A stretch of 64,000 bases of DNA from Sinohyriopsis cumingii (lineage: Eukaryota; Mollusca; Bivalvia; Unionida; Unionidae), in the NCBI GenBank assembly GCA_028554795.2, contig CM068835.1:56659219-56723218 (forward strand). The letters are read 5' to 3'. A program made the translations under genes and the position numbers. Positions 1 to 21,189 of the stretch are shown here, piece after piece. Numbering within the stretch: position 1 is the stretch's first letter; the number at the start of each line of letters is the position of its first letter. The notes under the pieces are model-generated. The model searched no databases, was not told where the DNA came from, and worked only from the letters and a program-made list of their open reading frames with translations.

Positions 1-1199
1 TTTCAAAATAAATACACAAGAGCAGATTCATCACTACACAACAACAACATTATTAATGCGCACATAATTCCGCCAATATAAATTCTCGCGCTATACATAA
101 CTTTTGAGAGAAAAGGTCGTTTTCGTCTACTTAAAATTGGAATTTAGATTCGTATTGTGACAACATTTCCATTTGTTCTGGATTGAATAGATTTTTGGGC
201 ATTTTTAATCGATTCTACGAAATTTCGTGATTATTGACTGGATTCATCTGTGCAAATTGAATTAGCGAGGAAGAAGCGTGTTGACATCTGCAAGTGTATT
301 TCTGTTCTGTCATTGAATATTTGAAATCATAATGTTGGAAACATATGAAGTCTTTCAATTGCAAGTATAAAAAGACGCTATGGAATTTAATGTTCATTTT
401 GAGTGCAGTAAGGCGGTTATGATTGAAATTACAATTTCGAAACCCATGACATAGCTCATGTAATTCAGATTTGCAGAAATAAGAAGGAAAATTCAGGATG
501 TAAAACTGTCAGTATATTGTTTTGCCATTATTAGTACCAGCTAAAGAAAACAATTTATACCTTGTCACTTGCATGCTATTTGTAGGTACCCAGCAATTTT
601 ATGAACTATGTCTTCTCCCGCCTAAATCCGAAACATTGTATCAAAAACGTTAACGCGGAATGTGAATGTAGCAAAGCAGGTGGTATGTCGCAGTTCACGA
701 AACATCTGCATTAGTTCATTCAGAAACAAATGTAATCAACCAAAACGTAAACCGCCTGCTATGTGAGTGTACAAGATTTGTTTACAAAAAGTGCTGAAAA
801 GTGCTTGTTTACAATATAAAGTAGTTCCTTTATGAGTGCAATATGAAAAATACAGAACGATTCTGACAATGCAAAGTTAGCGTAGAAAAAAATGAGCATC
901 TAATAAAATTGTTTACACCTATTCGCTAGATTAATCATCTGTTGAGGAGAAATAACTTCCATTGGATATTAAACACTCTTGGAAAGTGTATGCGCAATCA
1001 AGATATTCTTATTTGTTCGATTACCATGGCGTGTAACTTGACATGGCATTTTGCTTCAATTGCGTCGCCGCAATAACTTTCATATGTTGATTTGCTTTAA
1101 AACACCAAACCAAGCCAAGCCCAAACTTTTGCAGTATCCTAGGGTTGTGTATGATAAAACTTTAGCTGCAATTATCTTTAACAGCTAACTGTTGTAAGG
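1..1199. other. AT-rich stretch with no recognised gene
   Basis: I looked here on the minus strand for the missing 3' exons of the IAP gene (RING, UBA, CARD) and found none. No RNA gene or clear repeat is visible. Confidence 0.4.
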
Positions 1200-1715
1200 T
1201 TATGTTATATTCACTATGTTGCAGAAACCCAGGAAAGTTTTGATTTCTAATGACACCGGGATTTGTGTGTCGTCTATGAACATGATAGCTGCAAGACCTG
1301 CCCACCAGCCTGACAGGCAAAAAAGAACTGACAATATTTTGTTGTTTTTTTTTTGCATGTTTGGCCGGGTAGGAAACCCATTTCTTAGGTACATTGCAAC
1401 AGATTTCCTAAGCCTTAACAATGTATTGGTATTCCTTAGGTGATCCAGAATTTGAGTGTATGTTATTGGGTTCAACCTGTTTCTACCATCTAGTCCAGAA
1501 CCCATAAAACACTTCATTGTTATTTTGCTGGATGATTTTGTAGATTCTATATCTCTTTGTTTTACGGCACACCATACAGTATCTAGATACGTTATTCTTT
1601 GTGGCACCGTGGTAGTTTCGTGCCTAAGTCTCAATTCCTGATGTAAAATTATGTGTTTCTTTTTTTTTTTTGGTATTTGATTCAATGACTTTTGTTTATG
1701 TTCATTTTCACACAC
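1200..1715 (-). CDS. Long open reading frame of unknown nature, possibly transposon-derived
   Basis: About 171 codons are uninterrupted in sequence where stops are otherwise frequent. The frame begins just after a TGA, and its first codon is GTG. A lysine run comes from an A-tract near 1,660. A possible splice acceptor (TTACATCAG) lies at 1,638, which would make 1200-1637 an exon ending at TAA. The C-terminal third is hydrophobic (for example a VLFCLSGWWAGLAAIMF segment). I recognise no family. It sits next to LINE-like debris, so a transposon origin is plausible. The opposite strand is also nearly open, with two TGA codons. Confidence 0.3.
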   Translation of the reverse strand: MCENEHKQKSLNQIPKKKKKHIILHQELRLRHETTTVPQRITYLDTVWCAVKQRDIESTKSSSKITMKCFMGSGLDGRNRLNPITYTQILDHLRNTNTLLRLRKSVAMYLRNGFPTRPNMQKKNNKILSVLFCLSGWWAGLAAIMFIDDTQIPVSLEIKTFLGFCNIVNIT

Positions 1716-2539
1716 TCATTATATGTATTGCTTTGTATTATTTGCATTAATGTTTACGGTTAGATACGTTCTGAATAGAAAATTAATAAGCATTAATTGG
1801 ACCACCAAAACATAGGTATTATCAACAACATCAGTATCTACAGGAGCATAAGAATTATCAATAAGCATCCATATGCTATTGTCTGCTACGATGTCGGGAA
1901 TGATAATGTATTTTGCTTCTATATTTTCGAGTAACTGCTCGATTCATCGTAGTCATACAGTGCATTAAAATCTCAATTCTTTCGAACTTTTTAATAGAAA
2001 ATATGGTGGTCTGTATATCACTGACCAGTGTTTTGTTGTCATTTGTGTCTCCAGTCGTGTGCTGTCTATGGATGAGAGTTTTATGCTAAATATGGCCTTA
2101 CCAGCAGCTACTTTAATGAGTTAGAGGTTTTTTGGGGTTCTTGACTTTTGCAATGCACCTACACAAATAAACGATAGAATGTGACGTTTTGTTAGATGTG
2201 TGATTCTTTTATGTGTTGTTTGCTTGCTGTAAATGATCATTGACACTATATTCAGTAAGGTTTAAGACTGAACAAATATATTTCAAGATTTGTTTATATT
2301 ATGTTGCTATCAAGTGTACTTTGTGTCATATCATTGCAGTGGGTCAGATGTTCTTTTATCTTATCCTTTTATTTGTCTCTGTTTCACCGTATGGTTAATC
2401 AGGATTAGGACAAAAATAACGTGTTCAGTTGTAATTATTTTGGCACATGGAGCTTTGTTTATAATGAGGCTTCGTGTGGATTAACTTTCTTCAGCTGCGT
2501 GAAGCATGTTCTGAATGGTTGTTATTGTAATGGCAAGTT

Positions 2540-2648
2540 TTGTCACATACCCACACTGGCCGAGCAGGATACTCGAACCCACACGGACACATGTGAGATG
2601 GCAGTGATCGGTAAAGGCAAACGGTCATCCAGGTCACTCTTCCTCTGA
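2540..2648 (-). repeat. SINE family A fragment (tRNA-like head)
   Basis: The reverse complement carries the head shared with the copies at 19.5 and 33.2 kb: a 'cgatcactgccatctcac' core, a B-box-like GGGTTCGAGTA and a following 'gtgtgggtatgtga' stretch. The A-box side is eroded. Only about 110 bp remain. Confidence 0.65.
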
Positions 2649-2839
2649 AGGTTTCAATGAGAGATGAAAATGCTATGTGTCTTGGAAGGACATAAAGACG
2701 ATGTTGTTCGTATGCCCTTCCTGTCTTTAGGCATTTAACGGTTTTCAAACAGCCTTCCAGAATATACATTGGAGCCCAATAGTTCAGTTTGATTCAGAAA
2801 TTTGTATGAGTTTCTTCAAGTATTTGGGAGCTGGAATTT

Positions 2840-3240
2840 GTTTCATTATGTTTTCATAAGAATCCCTTTGACGCTGGATGATATAGTGTATGCCTAAGGT
2901 ATATATTTGGATATTGTTCTCGCCGTAATAACGAGGTTCTCCAGGCTACAGAAAGCTTAACTGGTTTTCATTTTATATTTGCAGTTTGGATTGGTGAATT
3001 GCAGATTGCATTTCTTCATCACTTACATCCTTGCCTTAGGCTTTAGTTTGATAATACCGTGAACAGCTGTTGGTGTGGCAATGTAGAACACGTTTTCATG
3101 GTGTAGAATTTGCAGATTTAGCCTGATGCTGATACACAGCTTGATCATTTAAAAGTTCATCTGCTCTGGTAGATCTGTTGCGATGCCTGTCACATGTATC
3201 CTACGTCGATTTCTAAATTACAATCCGGACAATTGTTAGT
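2840..3240 (-). mobile_element. Possible degenerate LINE reverse-transcriptase C-terminal fragment
   Basis: Minus-strand translation, with stops, gives phrases resembling the region after the RT active site of non-LTR elements: an F-x-S-L-E-N-L segment, an R-T-I-S-K segment and an S-S-V-K-G-I-L segment, where intact elements have 'K-x-R-L-x-x-S-x-V-K-S-V-L-L-Y-G'. It is heavily mutated. The match is by eye and weak. Confidence 0.35.
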
Positions 3241-3259
3241 ATCTTCTCTGCTAATTGCT

Positions 3260-4822
3260 GATACTTGTTTTACAATGTTATTTCAGGCAACGAATATTTG
3301 CCTTTACAGTTAAGATTGACGTAAAATATACATATTACAGTATAACTATTATTACCAAAAATAAGATAGTAGTGCAGACAATTACTGATCTGTTAGACAG
3401 ATATGAAAGTACAATGCACAACCTCACTCAACTTTGTTTACTTTCCTCCCCGCATCGCACAATGTCTGGAATAAAAGTTAGGAGATTTATTACCTTTTGT
3501 AACTTTTTGTATGTGTTTCGTCTTTTATCTTTGACAGTATGTTTACTTTGATTTATCATTTATTAGCTCATTTATTTGTTTCTTTCTTTCACAAATGGCA
3601 AGCGGGACACATGATTAGTGTACTTTTCATACAAAGATGATGCAAGCAATATAGAGAATTTTCAAGGCACAGTTAGAACCGAACACCAACTTAAAAAACC
3701 AAACTTCATTCTAACATCTACACGTTATTGTCTTCTTTCAGAGCCAGCAGTATTGTACTTAAAATGATGCTTCATTTGAATATATAATTTGATGAAACAG
3801 AAATGCACATTGGAGAATAGCGGTAGATGTAAAGTTGTGACGTAATCTGCACATAACAATTGCCTTGTAAAGCTTTTCTCTTTTCGATACAGTAGGACTT
3901 ATTGTTGAAGTAATGCGATCAAATACTGCCTGTGTGTTTACCTTTGGTAAGCAATTCGTTGATTGTTCTCGCTACTATATCCTTTGAATACCCCGCATCC
4001 AACACGCACCTTGCAGTATCAGTTTCAAGAACATTTTCAGAGATTGCTGCAAAATACATATATAGGGTTTAATCTGTACAATGATAAGACCATATATACA
4101 GATATAAATACATATATATATGTTCGACTCATTCAGACTAATGATTTTAACAGTTAAATGATAGGAAATGTAAAAGGCTCTTAAATCACATTTGTTTATT
4201 CTATCATAGAAAATAATTAATGTTTAGTCATATGTCTCTTTCTCTAGCAATTAATAGTGTATAGAGCAAATATGTGTAGCATTTATCCCAGATTAAAAAT
4301 TTTATGTTTGCAATACCAACAAGCACAACAAAAGTCATCATGCGTTATTTGAAGAGATCGTTTTGACCTTTATGTTCAAGATTACGAATATATACCTCTC
4401 AAAAAATGGACGTCCTCTACAGTATTCTCCACAAGGCAATAAACTGCAGATATCTCAATATCGTACCTGTCAGTTCCACTCTTCTCTCATATAGCTCAAT
4501 GACCAAAACACATCTTAATAAATGTTGGCTACACACCTTTAATTATACATTTATAGCATTATACATCACCCCATAAAATTACCTTTCAAATTCATTTATA
4601 TTGAGAGTTATGAAAATGCATCTTTTAAAAATAATGTCCATTTCCATCCAAACGAATGTTAATAAGTAAAGACAATTACAATGTAAACAAATCTTACAAT
4701 AAGTTGATATGTTTTGCAGTTGAAATTCCACATCACGTGAACAAATGTTGATCACAGCAACCTAAACAATTCTAATAAAATTCTGAATATCAACTCTTTT
4801 ATAATTAGTATAAACATATTAC
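3260..4822. other. AT-rich stretch left of IAP exon 6, nothing recognised
   Basis: This would be intronic if the IAP gene extends further left. No exon with a compatible phase-1 acceptor and a known domain was found. Short open frames here look random. Confidence 0.4.
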
Positions 4823-14046
<9,224 letters not shown>

Positions 14047-14335
14047 TTATTCGCTCTGTGTGAGTTATTGATCAACATGCATATCCGCTGCTGATAGCCA
14101 CTATATGTGCATAGTTTCATAACAATTCAATGGATGCTGTAGGAGCCGTTGCATTCAAAACCTTTATCACATATTGCATTAACTGAAATAAAGGTCACGG
14201 AAGACAAAATAAATTAATAACAATAATTAACCCAAGGCCAACATAACATTTGTTATGATTTTGTATTTTAGAAGAAAAACAACAATAACCAAGAATAATT
14301 ACTAACCCTTACTACATAAATATTGGTATGTAACA

Positions 14336-14397
14336 AAGCTTACCAGTAACTTCCCCTGGTTCTGCCCGGAGTTTTCCCCGGTTCATCATAGATCACT
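14336..14397 (+). repeat. SINE family A 3'-body fragment
   Basis: The sequence 'cagtaacttc...ggttctgcccggagttttccccggttc' matches the body of the 19.5-kb copy (cagtagcttc...ggttcttcccagggttttcccgggttc). The head is missing. It lies just upstream of IAP exon 1. Confidence 0.55.
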
Positions 14398-14399
14398 TA

Positions 14400-16740
14400 A
14401 TGACTTTAAACCACCATAAGACACAAACATATTAAGTCATATCGGTTAAAAGTTGCAAAGTGGACACGGATGAGAGACCACACGTCTCTTTTTTTTTAAC
14501 TCGTATGCTAAAACAATAAATGAATTATATTTATTTCATCAAATGTATAACAATAATGACCTCGTCTAAAAGCAAATATGGTATAGCTAGATAAATGAAT
14601 CAGGTATACTGGTAAACAAGAAAGTATAAACAAGAACTAGATCAATATACTTGACATACAGACTTTTTAATATGTACACTTCAGGTAAAGAGTAATACAT
14701 AGTCGACGCTAACAGAACTTCCTCAACCAAATTGTATAAAATCAAACTGAGATAATCATGCAGTGTAAAGATATGGTGCTATTACGTACTGATCGTAAAA
14801 AACGAACTTCAATTTATTTATCAGATCTAATTATCCTAAAATAATTCATTAATAAGCCCATTAAATAACTAGTATATTTAGTGGTGTGGTACAGTGTCCA
14901 ATGTTAATTGAAGAATTAACTGACATAAAAAGCGCAAAATACATACAGAATATGTTCATTTTATTTATGTGATATAAGAAAATATTTTACGAGTGAAGAG
15001 AAAGCATTGTATTATCATGAGTGGTGTGACAGTGCAAAATGATTCCAATTCAAAGAATGAAATATTTCCTTATGTCTGCTCAAAGAAAAGTATATTTACT
15101 TTTTAGTATATTTTTAAAGAAAAACCATGGATTTAAATGAATGTTCGTCCGTATTCGGTGCCAAAGTGATTGACTGAACTCATGCAGCCATGAAAATAAA
15201 TTTCGATATTTTACAACGATGGTTTTTACATATTCAGCTCCGACAAGTTGTAATGGCAAATTAATGAATATTTCGATACAGAAAAGAAGAGATTTTAATT
15301 TCCGTCAACACTCTTCCTACATGCAATGAGGATTGTTGGGAGGGGTCACTGTATAAATAATATAGAGCGGTTGTATGTGACAGACTTCAAAGCGACAAGT
15401 CTTTAAACTCAATGTTTTAATGACTGAGAGTTTACCTATAGGATTTGGGTTGTTTTTGTTGTTATTGTTTTTTCTGCATTCATAAGGGAACTATGAATCC
15501 TTTGTAAGCATTCAGTCTTGTTGGTAGACAGATGCTTAACCCAAATTTCGATTCCCATTTAACTTCGGTTTCAATCAGTACTCATCCGTAGCCGATTTCT
15601 TTTCTCGTTTTCAAGCATGATTATGATTGTGATGAGAGTTGAAATCCTTACTTGAAACAATTGTATTGCAATATTTAATCAAGAGTTTTTTTCTCTAAAA
15701 ATGTTGACCATTTTCATCGTCTAATGTAACAGACTGCATGATTGACACGAATATCGAAAAGAAACAGGTCAAGCAATTAGTGTCACTGATAATTTATATG
15801 ATTCATGTACAAAAATTAAAACGGTAATACTTGAAACCTACATTTTGTTTGGGGTTTGTCTTTAGGCATATTTGTCCATGGCACATCGGTGTATACAAAT
15901 CTTCACATTTTAAAATATATTCAGCCTTATGGAGAACAAAGAAGGAAGACAGGTGCAGAGAAGGGGCGGGTGAAGAAAATGAAATAAACATTAGTCTGGA
16001 AATAAAAGTTTTAGTAAGATAAAGAAGGGCACAAAAATTTCCAAAATTGGAAAGTAAAGTAAGTCCATAACTGATATCGACACTGTGGTGTTAAAATTTT
16101 CTCGCTCTGATACATTTTAGTATTATGAAATATATAATAAAACAGTCTTTATTAGTATAACTGAATTAATAAATTAAATTAAATTAATAATGTAAATCGC
16201 TTCATTAACGTACGCAGACAAATAAAATGTCGAATACAGACTGGACATTTTGCTTTTCTGCCATTAATATTAATAAAGTAGTCTCCAACGTTAATTTAAT
16301 TTATACATCTAGTTCTTTTGTATGAAAATTCGATTTCTGTTGTTTGTTGAGCCATTATAAATACCTCTGGCAGAATTTTAAATCTCTTAAATCTGGAATC
16401 TGACGACAGCTGAAAAAACATCAGAACATCTGACCTGACATTACAAAAATAAATAAATCAGTCGGCGAAAGAGGTCTGTAGGGCGTATCACCAGGTATGG
16501 ACCCCGAAGCAAAGCTCGCGGAAGCTCCTTAATTATAAGCTTCCCCAGGACATGATTGTAACCATCTAACCGTAATGAAGATTTGCTCTAGGAAACGTTC
16601 TGATTCACTCGCACTCTAGAAGGTGTTTCATTTTTTTCTAGGGGGCAGCCCTATCTCATCGATCCGCCCATGTATCCTTCATTTAAAATTACATTTTAAA
16701 AAAATATTCTTTCGTGACCAGCTGGACTAATATATTAAAG
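14400..16740. other. Intergenic AT-rich stretch
   Basis: No gene was recognised. About 16,480-16,680 is richer in GC and may be an old repeat (it contains 'gggggcagccctatctcatcgatccgccc'), but I cannot assign it. Confidence 0.4.
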
Positions 16741-16745
16741 ATTCC

Positions 16746-16866
16746 TAGTAGTAGTAGAAGAAGAAGAAGAAGAAGATGATGATGATGATGATAATGATGA
16801 TGATGGTGATAAAGACGACGATGACGATGACAATGCTGATGAAAACGATGATGGTAATGATAATTG
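16746..16866. repeat. Imperfect trinucleotide repeat (AAG/GAT/GAC)
   Basis: Runs of AGT, AAG and GAT/GAC triplets with point changes extend over about 120 bp. Frames across it encode homopolymeric Ser, His, Leu or Thr and should not be taken as genes. Confidence 0.9.
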
Positions 16867-17152
16867 TTTATTCCAATTATTAGTAGTAGTATTAGTATTA
16901 TTCGCACTCCTCGTGAAACCTAAACAAAAAATTGAATCAAGTCTGACATTATAAGTTCGTTTGGTTTGATCTAAAATGAGAACGTGGTTTATATCAAAAA
17001 GATAAAATTGGACGTCACTTGACATTAAAATACTAAATAAATCACTTGGTGAAAGCCAGCGATTGTAGTTCAGTGAAAGTAATTCACTGATATAAGACCT
17101 ATTAAAGTAACGAACACAACATTTCACGTACAGACTGAACCCAAGATGATTT

Positions 17153-17154
<2 letters not shown>

Positions 17155-17226
<72 letters not shown>
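17155..17226. repeat. (TA)n microsatellite
   Basis: An uninterrupted TA array of about 70 bp. Confidence 0.98.
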
Positions 17227-17228
<2 letters not shown>

Positions 17229-17442
17229 CGTACCATGTTTATACTTGTTCCTTACATGGACCTTGACTGATCTCTTCTTCCGTCTCTAAATATTCAAATA
17301 TTTTGTAATTTCTTTAGTCTTAAAATAAATTGTATCACACGTTTTTGCTAGCAATTTATGATAAAAGCGCACGAGAAAGATGTGTATGTATATTTACATA
17401 TTGTTTTGAATGTATGGATGAAAAAATATATGTAGGGCTTTA

Positions 17443-17662
17443 TATATGTACAGAGGCGTAGCTATGATATTTTGCGCCCGGGGACGAACTATAAAATTGG
17501 CGCCCCAGCCCCCTCCCCGTTTAATCACATTTTTGAATATTACCCTTGTTTACTTATTATAATGTAACGTTGTAAGCCTCATTTTGGCGCCCCTGTACCT
17601 TGGCGCCCGGGGACATATGTACCCCCTGCCCACCCACCCCCAGCTACGCCTCTGTATATGTA
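17443..17662. mobile_element. MITE-like element with terminal inverted repeats
   Basis: The left end 'tacagaggcgtagct' (17449-17463) is the exact reverse complement of the right end 'agctacgcctctgta' (17642-17656). Both ends are bordered by tatatg-type sequence that may be target duplication. The interior is GC-rich and has no coding frame. It contains four GCGCCC-type cores: near 17,473, 17,499 (ggcgcccc), 17,585 and 17,602, two of them as 'gcgcccggggac'. A non-autonomous DNA transposon is the best reading; the superfamily is not determined. Confidence 0.75.
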
Positions 17663-17694
17663 TATGTGTATGTATTTATATGTCTCTCTCAATC

Positions 17695-17711
17695 TGTGTG
17701 TGTGTTTGTGC

Positions 17712-17747
<36 letters not shown>

Positions 17748-17750
17748 TAG
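17695..17750. repeat. (TG)n-(AG)n compound microsatellite
   Basis: An imperfect TG run passes directly into an AG run, immediately right of the MITE-like element. Confidence 0.92.
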
Positions 17751-17759
17751 AGTTCATGT

Positions 17760-18665
17760 AAAGAAAACGAGACTTGGTGAAATCTCTTCTGATGAAACAT
17801 GTATACGAGTGCTAAATCAAAGACATTGGGTACATAGGATAGATACATTTTGCTAAAACCACATAAAACATTTTACTGTTTATAAGGGAGGTAAAACGGA
17901 CTAGCCGTAAACTGTGTGGTCTAAAGGGAATGAACTCATCCCAACCAATGTCATATGAGTAGACCCAGAAATGAAGCTTTTCTTAATTTTATTTAACGGT
18001 CATTAATACTAATTAATATAGGTTTCATTTTGTATTTAATAACTGAGATGAACACACACAGCACAGAACAAAAATGTTTGCATAGTTTCAATACGAACTG
18101 GCAGTGTTCGGATTAATGAACAGCGATAGCAGGGCTATTTGCCTAAAATCACAACTGAGCTTGTGGATTCAAGCCAGGAAACTCCAAGTAATAGAGAGAT
18201 ATACAGGAATTAAAGACATTAGTGCTGATTAGAGTTCATTCATGCCGTATTTGTCCACGAATTTTTATTTATTTTACAATGCTCTAAACAGAGTGTGAGT
18301 AAGAAATTAATTGTTTATAAATGAAGAGAGTTTGCAATGTTCATAATTATGTTATAAAACATTTCTGGCTGAAACACTCAGCGACTATTTTGCAGCGTAG
18401 ATGCAATATTGACCTTGACAACTGAGTTAACTGAATGTTCTCAGCTTGTTTCAACAGTGAATTTGTTCTAGATTACTTTGGAACCATCGCCTAACAGTAC
18501 ATGTTACCATGACGGACCGATGATTAGCACTCATTCTTTTAGACAGAGTAGGACTTTCATAAATATATGAACGGCATCTTAAACATGAGGATTTTTTATT
18601 CCAAGGGGGATAAAAATACATCACTTTCATAGGGAACTCAAAATACCTCATCCTAAGCAGATATT
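17760..18665. other. Intergenic stretch, nothing recognised
   Basis: Only short random frames were seen. Confidence 0.4.
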
Positions 18666-18669
18666 ATAA

Positions 18670-19090
18670 TATTCCTAGACCCAGAACCATGGAAGTACAG
18701 CACTGCAAAAAAAACAAACTTTAAATGCCCTCAAATATAGCAACAAAAAAAACCAACCCCTACAACTAATGTCCAAAGTTCTCTAAGAAATTGGCAAAAA
18801 TCACAAGGAATACACCGCCATACGTACGGACGGTTCTAAAAACTCTGACCATGTGATAATCTGCAGCAGCAGCGGTGATACCAGAAGAAGGCATCGCGTT
18901 GAGAACGAGACTACCTGATAACTGCTCCATCTACACAGTATAATTATTCAAGCTATCCAGTGGGTGAAAGATTCCCATACCTCAAAATTAGGTATCTTTA
19001 TTGACTCAGTTTGTTGCGGTCCTGGAATCAGGACACTCTTCTAGTCGAGACAACATTCTTAATGACATGCAACTCCATATCAAAACCCCG
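18670..19090 (+). mobile_element. LINE relic with RNase H domain
   Basis: In three frames joined by two frameshifts, the plus strand reads: a P-W-K start typical of the tether before RNase H in LINEs; a Y-T-A-I-R-T-D-G-S-K motif (first catalytic Asp, about 18,813-18,842); R-L-P-D-N-C-S-I-Y-T; I-I-I-Q-A-I-Q-W-V; and G-I-F-I-D-S (a later catalytic Asp, about 18,993-19,010). The A-E-A segment with the catalytic Glu is destroyed at the second frameshift. This is an RNase H-bearing non-LTR element and is inactive. Confidence 0.72.
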
Positions 19091-19520
19091 GGAAAACAAA
19101 ACAAATAATATTATCAAACTTCACGCATCGTGTTGCATTTTTGAAATTCAAATTCAATATGCATCTTGATGAGTCAAGTTGCATGATATATTTGAGTGTA
19201 TCTATATGTAATAATGATATTAAAACAATTCGCTAGCTACAGTAAACGAATATGCAAAGAATACATACATTCGACGTCTTTCGTCAACATATCCTGAGCG
19301 GCACAACGAAACAAACGACTGATTGATATACATATCGCATAGTTTTGCCTTATATTCCCTATTTTTTAATTCCACTTACATAATTTAATAAAAAGAAACA
19401 GACGGAACACCATCTTGTTGGTGTAATAGGAAACAAGGGTAGAACGTTGAAACTATACTCAATAAATCTTAGTCTGGTATTATATATGTTTGCTCCCTAT
19501 ATAGTACTCCACTAAGAAGG

Positions 19521-19772
19521 GGCCCCGAGTTGCCGAGTGGTCTAAAGCGCTCTCCGTTACGGATCACTGCCATCTCACCTCTGTCTGCGTGGGTTCGAGT
19601 CTAGGATTCGGCCAATGTGGGTATGTGAGAAAGCTTGCCAGTAGCTTCTCGAGGGTCGGTGGTTCTTCCCAGGGTTTTCCCGGGTTCTTCCTCCACCATT
19701 AATACTGGCCGCCATGCATAGCCTATCATGTGCTGAAAATTGGCGTTAAACCCTACAACAACAACAACAACT
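19521..19772 (+). mobile_element. SINE family A, essentially complete copy
   Basis: A tRNA-derived SINE transcribed by RNA polymerase III and mobilised by a partner LINE. It has an A-box-like 'tgccgagtggtctaaagcg' near 19,531, a B-box GGGTTCGAGTC at 19,591-19,601, a GC-rich body and an (ACA)n tail ending at 19,772. Flanks 'actaagaagg' on the left and 'actaagatagg' on the right look like a target-site duplication. The head resembles a Leu/Ser-type tRNA. Confidence 0.85.
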
Positions 19773-19789
19773 ATACTAAGATAGGGATC

Positions 19790-20690
19790 ATTAAAGGCAA
19801 GGAACCAGACTATAATTAAACCAGGAGAGGTAATTCAATACCTAATAAACGGTCAATCGAAGCATTGCTTGGATATATCCTTGAAGGAGGCACGGGCTAG
19901 TTTTTATGTACAAATTTAATGTCGCAATCAGTGACCTAGTATACAAAATCATAAAATATTAAATACACAAGTGAGGTCAAAAAGGTTCCTATTTTTGGAT
20001 ACCTATATTAAAAAAAAGCATAAGAATATTATCCGCTTGACCAAAGAAGTCACTGGCAGTTCATAGCAGACTAAGTTTATGCACCCCTACCCCCAATTTC
20101 TACCTGGTATTTGCATGTCCGAAGGTCATTTTGTACATCATGTGATGCTCACAGTGCAACATGCTGCAGAGTAACTATGGAAGGTGTACATGCCTGACAT
20201 CAATTTCAAGAACCACACAAGCCAGGAACACCTAGTTCACAAATATATCCATATCTTTAAATAGTAAACAATAATAACTGAAACAGTCACACCATAGCCT
20301 TAAGTTAAGAAATTTGGCAGGGGTCAATTTACGAAACTGGACCCTGCCCCCTGAAAATTGTCTCGAGTGTAGTGTAGGAATACATATAAATTTGATCCGT
20401 ATGGCAAGTCACTTCTTGCATATTGCATCAAATATTTAACGACAGGAGCGAACAGTAATGTCCTGATTTTGTCATTGTCTCACTGCGCTTCCATAATATG
20501 GCTTGTGGACAAAAATGATTCAAAATATAGTTCTCAATGGCAGCGAAGTACGTCACTAAAACTCTATCTGAAACGGTTTGTTTTTTAATTATTCATAATA
20601 GTGTAATGTCTGACTAAAAACTAAGCAAAACTGTTGTAAGACAGGAAGTGCATTATGAGAAAAAAAAGCATCTGCTGCTACCATTACTCA
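19790..20690. other. Intergenic stretch with one hairpin
   Basis: The stretch is mostly unremarkable. A short GC-rich inverted repeat (ggcaggggtc ... ggaccctgcc) lies at about 20,317-20,350. It could be a degraded element end; nothing indicates a function. Confidence 0.4.
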
Positions 20691-20694
20691 ACAA

Positions 20695-20955
20695 TTTTCT
20701 ATGCCATTCCTCTTTTTTAGGTTGCTCTTACACTTCAAACCGTTCAGTCACACACTATACATCTGGCAAGAAGAAATATGGAGGCAGAGAATGAATTTGG
20801 GACAATATAATTTAAAGAATATCAGCCCGCTCCTGATTAAAGAAAAGATAATGCACACAAAAAATGTTCAGTTTTACACAATTTTCAAGAAGATAAACAC
20901 TTCTAAATAAAGCAGATATTTTCTGTTACAAGATAAGTTTTATTTTTAAATTAAT
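20695..20955 (+). repeat. Diverged direct repeat, copy 1
   Basis: This aligns by eye to 21,190-21,380. Both have a 'cctc.tttt.gggttg.tctta.act' start, a middle with 'cgttca', and an end 'aaacac.tctaaataaag...atattttct'. An old repeat family or local duplication. The 69-codon frame in it is not conserved in copy 2. Confidence 0.55.
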
Positions 20956-21189
20956 AGTAGGTGGGTGGAGATAGACAACACCCGTTCGATATTATTCTGC
21001 GAAACGAAATATCCTAGAGTTTTATCTAAAAATGTCATTTAATAATGAATTTATGATAAATTAATGTATAACAGAAAACAGCGTAGAAAGGTTGCTAGTT
21101 CGGAAGAGCCGAAATTTCGGCACAGCGAAAATAACACATTATTGCACAACATCAACAATTACTATTTCAGTTACTACTATCACAACACA

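Noticed and set aside
16689-17127. Frames rich in His, Ser or Leu
   Set aside because: They come from the imperfect trinucleotide repeat at 16.75-16.87 kb.
19521-19610. Possible genuine tRNA gene
   Set aside because: A- and B-box-like sequences are present, but the cloverleaf arms do not pair convincingly and the unit continues into a SINE body with an (ACA)n tail.
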